Origin: Limonium bicolor
Taxonomy: Eukaryota; Streptophyta; Magnoliopsida; Caryophyllales; Plumbaginaceae
Direction of reading: 5' to 3'
Length of the DNA stretch: 64,000 bases
NCBI GenBank assembly: GCA_023374045.1
Contig: CM041779.1
Span: 300,648,167-300,712,166, forward strand
This document shows positions 59,224 to 64,000 of this stretch, in pieces. Within the stretch, counting starts at the first letter, position 1. Each line of letters begins with the position of its first letter. A program made the position numbers and the translations under genes. Under the pieces are notes generated by a model. That model worked only from the letters and a program-made list of their open reading frames with translations, ran no database searches and was not told the DNA's origin.

Positions 59224-60369
59224 CTACCCTCCTTGGTTCTGATCAGTGTTTTTCCATGAGAAATTCTGGTGATTTCTCCATGGGTAGTTGTTGTTGATGT
59301 TATTGTTGTAGGAATTACCAGGGCAGTTTCCTATGAAGTGTGCATCTTCGTACTGGCTTTTACCTTCGCATTGATGGATTTCATGAGGACCGGCGCATAT
59401 GGCACATCCTTCTGCTGATGAACTTGTAGGTGAGGAAGCTATTGTCTTTACGATTTCGTTTTGTGATGTTGTTAGCTTCTCCACCATCTTTGCAAGGGAC
59501 GAGATCTGGGCTGATAAATGATCCGTAGGCTCAACATGGAGTAGGCCTACTGCTCGTGGCGTTCTTCCTTTGGATCTCGTCCACTGTCTTGTATTGCTCG
59601 TCATGGTTTCGAGAAGGTTCATCCCTTCTTGAGGAGATTTCATCATGAAACTTCCTCCTGCAGAGGAATTTACAAGTAGTCAGTTTCCATCATCCAGGCC
59701 ATTGAAGAATGACAAGCAGAGGGATTGATCATCGAGACCATGGTAGGAACACTTCATCAGCATATCCTTGAATCTGTCCCATGTGTCATACAACATTTCT
59801 CCCTGCTCCTGACAGAATGTGTTGATTTCTCCGATCAATTGCCTTGTTCTGCTGGTTGGGTAGTATTTGGCAAGGAATTTCTGGGCCATTTGCAGCCATG
59901 TATGGATTGATCGGGAGGGAAGACTTCGGTACAACCTGTTTGCTGAATCTGACAACGAGTGAGGAAATAGTTGTAGACGGATTCTTTATTTGACATTGCC
60001 GGTTTGACCAAAGGGATTACAGAAGTCTAGGAAGAGACTTAAATGATTCGGGGCTTCATCTGGATTTGCTCCACTAAACTTGCCTAAATCCTGGACGGCG
60101 GTGATGTAGTGGGTTTTGAAAGCCCATCGTCCGGTTTCTCGCGGTGTTAGTTCGGGGAGAACTATGGCTGATGCCCTTCCTTCGGTATCCAGTTGGTGGT
60201 AATCAGAGAGGGCACGGTGTTGTGGTTGATTTTCATGGTCCATTTCATCTATAACTTGGTTTTCGGCCATGTCTTGATTTCTCAGGTTTCTTCGTGCTTG
60301 TAATAGAGTGCGCTCGGGTTCAGGTCTTGAACTGATTGGTGGAGAACCTCGGGTTCGAGTGTTTGGCAT
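59224..60369 (-). pseudogene. gag: Athila-like gag of G
   Basis: Start MPNTRTRG at 60369, as in Athila-type gags. It is one minus-strand frame with stops at 59986 and 59680. The capsid core includes LFPHSLSD, SIHTWLQMAQKFLAKYYP and GEMLYDTWDRFKDML; the single knuckle CAICAGPHEIHQC is followed by an Asn-rich YNNNINNNYPWRNHQNFSW tail. The stop at 59680 (TGA) fits a CGA-to-TGA change. Longer upstream extension to 60435 is not needed. Confidence 0.85.
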
Positions 60370-60435
60370 GCACAGAAGATACTTTGATTTGTGAGAAACT
60401 GCGAAATTAATTAGTAAATAGATAAAGAAAAGCAA

Positions 60436-61031
60436 AGATACTGGTTAGGCTGATAAATTTTAATTTAACAACAATTATATATGTGTTTTTTTTTACAAGA
60501 GTAAAAAGATCGAAAAATAAGTGAACATAAAGAAACAAAAATAATTGCAGGTTAAGTAAATAATAAAATTAGAATAAAGAAAAAGGACAGAATAAAATTA
60601 CGGGAATTTAAATAACAAGGGATTTTAAAGAACTGAATTTAAATGTTAGTAGTTAGAGTACTGGAATTTAAATGACAGAAATTTAAATGACAGAATGTAA
60701 ATGTTGATAATTAGTTGACAGAATTTAAAGGACAGAAATTTAAATGACAGAAATTTAAATGTTAGGAGTTAGTTTACTGGAAATAAATGTCAGAAATTAG
60801 TGTACTGAAATTTAAATGTTAGAAGTTAGATTGCTGAAATTTAAAGGACACTGGAAATTTAAATAACTGGGAATTAAATGATAGTGAATTAAATGACTGA
60901 AATATAAATAACTGTAAGTAAATAACAGAAATTAATAGAAATAAAATAAACAAACAACAAAATAGTATAAACAGAATATTATAGTATAGCAAGTGAACTA
61001 CCAAAAACTAGGGAAATTGATGGAATCAATT
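60436..61031 (-). repeat. Leader of G with degenerate ATTTAAATGACAGAA repeats
   Basis: From about 60600 to 60930, short motifs GAAATTTAAATGACA and variants recur more than ten times. No gene. Confidence 0.7.
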
Positions 61032-61049
61032 TCCCCGGCAACGGTGCCA
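61032..61049 (-). promoter_or_regulatory. Primer-binding site of G
   Basis: Minus strand TGGCACCGTTGCCGGGGA, close to the tRNA-Asp-type site of Athila elements, six bases from the 5' LTR (TG at 61056, plus). Confidence 0.8.
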
Positions 61050-61055
61050 AAAACT

Positions 61056-62610
61056 TGTTGGATAAAATCTACACGTTAATATATATAGATTTATAGCAAA
61101 CTAAAAGGCAAGTGCACCTAGTCGGAGTAGTACAACAAGTGTCGTATCCACAGGGAAATTGTTCAATTATCCTAGTCTCGGTATTTAATAAAAACAGTAA
61201 AAAGGGGGTTTAGCCGGAGGCAAACTTGATTTGTTTTAGGATCAGTGCAAACATAATAAACACAGTAAAATAAGGTGAATTAATTGATGTGGATGGAAAA
61301 AGGTATCCTAGGATAGCGGGGGAATTGCCTAAATTACTTAAACAAATTTATAACCCTGTCTCAATTATTTATTGTCTATTATAGTTAATAGGTGTCTGTT
61401 ACGAACTCTTAGTAATAGCCTCAGTATTTTCCTACTCAATCCGGAGTGTAAATACCAAGGTTTTATTCCTTTGTGGTACTTTGACTATCTCAAAATCATA
61501 TGTTGATAGTTACCATAAAAATGCAGTAGTTTGTCACGCAAAGCATTTAACAATATTTGTTGAAAGGAATTAAAACAAGTTTAATAAGTGAGACAGGTGA
61601 TAAATATTTATTTAAGTAATATTAGGATCAAACCCCATCCTAGGATACAAATGAAAATTACTCAGACATTAACGGAAATAAAAAGATAGCACAGATAGAA
61701 TTTGCCATTATTTCGGAGAAAGAACGGGTCTGCACTCGCTCTCACTTCTGCTGCCTCTCTTCTATTTATTTTGTTCTTGCTGAGTACGTGAGTATGGAGT
61801 TTTGTGGTGTTACGGGAGAAAATGAATGGAAGAGAATGGTGGAGTGTGGTGAGCGATGGTCTGTTTTCTTTAATCCCCCGTACATGTTTTATCGTTGAAG
61901 GTGCTGGGTTTATATAGAAGCAAAGGATGAGGTTGATTGGAGACAGAGCTGGAGTGGAGACAGACGCGTGAGGGATTTAAGGCAGGCGCCTGATATTGCT
62001 GAAGCAGTAGATAGATATGTTTGCAGGCGCCGAAGAAAATTGAAGAAGACGGTCGGCGTAGTTGCAGCTCTATTTGTTGTCCGGTGTTATTTCCACGGAC
62101 ACATTGTGTCTTGTCCGCCCCTTGTCCGGTCAATTTTCCACGGACATATTGCTTATGTCCTGTCTTTTTCCCACGGTCATAACACGAACGTAATCTTCAA
62201 ATTGGGCGTGTCCGTACCACCGTCCGGACCATGGTGGTTCGGACGCTGTGATTCTGTCCGTCCTAATTTGAGCGGACACACCACGGACATCCAATTGCAT
62301 TGTCCGAACCACTGTCTGGACCAGCCTGGTTCGGACAGGTTGGGGTTCGGACAGTGGTTCGTACGAAATTGTTTTGCTCCTAAAATATTCATTTCAGCTC
62401 CGATTTAAGATCCGTTTGCGCCTATGCGTTTGTCTCTTCGCCTACTTTGCTCCTAGCTTGGTTTTACTCATGTTTAACCAATAAATTTGTGAGATAACCA
62501 ATAAAACATAAACTAGAGGAAAACTAAGCAAAGTGGAGAAATGAGCAAGAAAAGTGTTGATATAATATATGAAATACACCCATAAAACATGCTCATTTGG
62601 ACACTTATCA
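61056..62610 (-). repeat. 5' LTR of G (1555 bp) with a shortened array
   Basis: Matches 54846-56438. The array spans about 62079-62355 and lacks one unit of roughly 38 bases (left copy about 56053-56091). The two strongest hairpins are present, though one arm base differs in the central part. Confidence 0.88.
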
Positions 62611-62615
62611 TATGT

Positions 62616-64000
62616 ATTCTAGAATAAAATCCTAACTTGTTAGATTTATTTAATGACCTTCCCTAATGTATTTTGACATGAAATTTTAACCATAGATTCC
62701 TTATAAATGTAGTTTATTTTGATGCAAATTAATATGGGTTTTGAGTTTTTAAACGTAAATTATAATTTTTGTAAATTTTGTGAATTATGGAATTGTTTAG
62801 ATAATTTAAAAAGATATTTTTATGAAATAAATATTTTATAATATGTCTAAAATATTATAGTTACATATATTAAATTTGGGGATTTTTAGACAAGAAGAAA
62901 AAGGTCTAAAAATTGTAATTCTGAATTTTTCCTAAGGTATATTATATATGGTTTTGAATGCAACAAAAATTAAAGTATAGATGATTAATAAACTTTGTAG
63001 GTTGAGAATAATAAAATAATGCTAAACTAACATTGAATACACGATGTTAAGAAATATTTTTGAGTACAAACTTTTAAGTGAAGTAAATATATATATATAT
63101 ATATATATAAGAAATGAAATAGTAATATGTTAAATCAAGGATTTTAGTCAATCTATGTTATACCAACTGTATAATGTGGAGGGTAATATACTTAAATAAA
63201 ACTAAGGAAAATATGTTATTTTATTAACCATATATCGGGTGTCGATATGTGTAAAGGTTATTAAAAATAATTAAATACAATAAAAATTTCTTAAAGAATG
63301 CTTTGGATAAGTCCTAAAAAAATATATGTATATATATAAATACATTAGAAGTAAATAAAAGAAGTAACATACCTCATGGGAAATATGATAAGAGGGAAAA
63401 TTAGAGTAAACCTAATTCATGCGTAACAATTAAGATATTAAGTGTTAATGTGACTTCTAGGTGGACTATTAGGGGAAATACATATCCTAAACCTTAAATA
63501 GGTATTAAAGTAAATTGGCCAAGTGTAACTAAAGAGTTTAATTAAGCTAAACCTATATTCAAGAGTAGGTAATTGGAATAAGTTAAAGTGAACATTAAAG
63601 ATTTAATTAACGAGATCTAGCCCAGATCCTTAAGAGAGAGTAATTGTAACCAGACACTATAGACTAGTAAGAATGAAAGATGTTTAGCATTATAGTTCCT
63701 TAACTAATCAATTCTTGGAATACCTTAATTATAGGAGATTAGTGGAAGTAGTTCGCACTTTCAAGTTTGGTTACGGCTTCTACACATACCAGGTACGATT
63801 TCTCGTACTCAGATACTTTTGCTAACGAACTTTATGAAATGTTTTGGAAAACGTTAACTGAGCTTAAATGAATTTCCAATGGGAACTGTTTGTGTGACTA
63901 ACTCGGCTTGATGTGACTAAGTGAGCCTTGAATGTACAACTCACATGATCATTGGTTCCTCTTATCTGGTTGTCTCATTAGATATTAACTGTCGAGGGTT
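62616..64000 (+). repeat. 3' LTR of element C, second part (runs off the edge)
   Basis: Matches 34575-34662 and 39194-40503. The 43-base array would lie about 160 bases past the edge. A TA microsatellite is at 63087-63110. No gene. Confidence 0.85.

Larger units (their letters stand above)
54846..62610 (-). mobile_element. G: Athila-like non-autonomous LTR element with gag and protease only
   Basis: 7765 bases between TATGT duplications (54841-54845 and 62611-62615). LTRs 54846-56438 and 61056-62610 start TGTTGGATAAAAT and end GGACACTTATCA (plus orientation). On the minus strand the order is 5' LTR, primer site, leader, gag, protease, 3' untranslated region, polypurine tract, 3' LTR. There is no RT, RNase H or integrase, so it must be mobilised in trans, like the TR-GAG elements described in plants. 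LTR copies differ at about 4 of 180 positions near their start, plus one array-unit indel. Confidence 0.9.
33021..64000 (+). mobile_element. Element C: AlkB-carrying chromovirus-like retrotransposon with three nested insertions (runs off right edge)
   Basis: 5' LTR 33021-34662 plus 39194-41439 (about 3.89 kb without F), primer site, gag, AlkB, protease-RT-RNaseH (to 46270), integrase (52234-53240), polypurine tract, and 3' LTR from 53302 (interrupted by G) to the edge. LTR copies differ at 7 of 180 positions in a stretch compared by eye (33481-33660 against 53752-53931), so C is older than B. Same family as A and B by gag, introns, AlkB and pol. Confidence 0.88.

Overview
The window looks like plant heterochromatin, probably from a eudicot. 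It is AT-rich and is made almost entirely of nested Ty3/gypsy LTR retrotransposons; I see no ordinary host gene, tRNA, rRNA or CRISPR array. Evidence for a plant comes from the chromodomain-type (Tekay/Del-like) polyproteins with an initiator-Met-tRNA primer site (TGGTATCAGAGC), an Ogre/Tat-like gag and primer site, an Athila-like gag-protease element, and many C-to-T stop codons at CAG/CTG sites, as expected under plant CHG methylation.

Layout. (1) 1-4534, minus: 5' part of an Ogre/Tat-like element, inserted in element A. (2) Element A, minus: gag at 4742-6140, primer site at 6357-6368, and a long 5' LTR at 6373-7804 and 21587-25400, split by element B. (3) Element B, plus, 7805-21581: complete, with 3.77-kb LTRs and target duplication CAAGT. 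(4) 25401-26453: fragment of an older A-type LTR, plus. (5) Element D, minus, 26454-33020: 3' LTR and decayed pol, cut by C. (6) Element C, plus, 33021 to beyond 64000. It is interrupted three times: in its 5' LTR by solo LTR F (34663-39188, TSD TAGAT), in pol by solo LTR H (46271-52233, TSD CTGGA/CTAGA), and in its 3' LTR by the Athila-like element G (54846-62610, TSD TATGT).

The main discovery is that B and C, two diverged members of one chromovirus-like family, each carry a full AlkB-type Fe(II)/2-oxoglutarate dioxygenase domain between gag and protease. The iron ligands (HxD...H) and the 2-oxoglutarate-binding arginines are preserved in both. The gag and protease regions of A and C hold short, phase-consistent GT-AG introns that are precisely absent from B. 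In C one phase-1 donor at the end of gag can join in frame either to an acceptor at the start of AlkB or to an acceptor at the start of protease-pol. AlkB therefore behaves like an alternative exon: splicing could give gag-AlkB or gag-protease-pol. Element A is cut off by the Ogre insertion before its AlkB position.

A second pattern is not explained by coding content. LTRs of several families (Ogre-like, B, F, C, G) each carry a short array of dyads built on GTCC/GGAC half-sites. Arm sequences are family-specific and base-paired, and spacing is regular (72, about 70 or 43 bases). Further hairpin and motif arrays occur in the D and H LTRs. All coding regions here carry stops or frameshifts, so no copy looks autonomous today; B is the youngest and best preserved.
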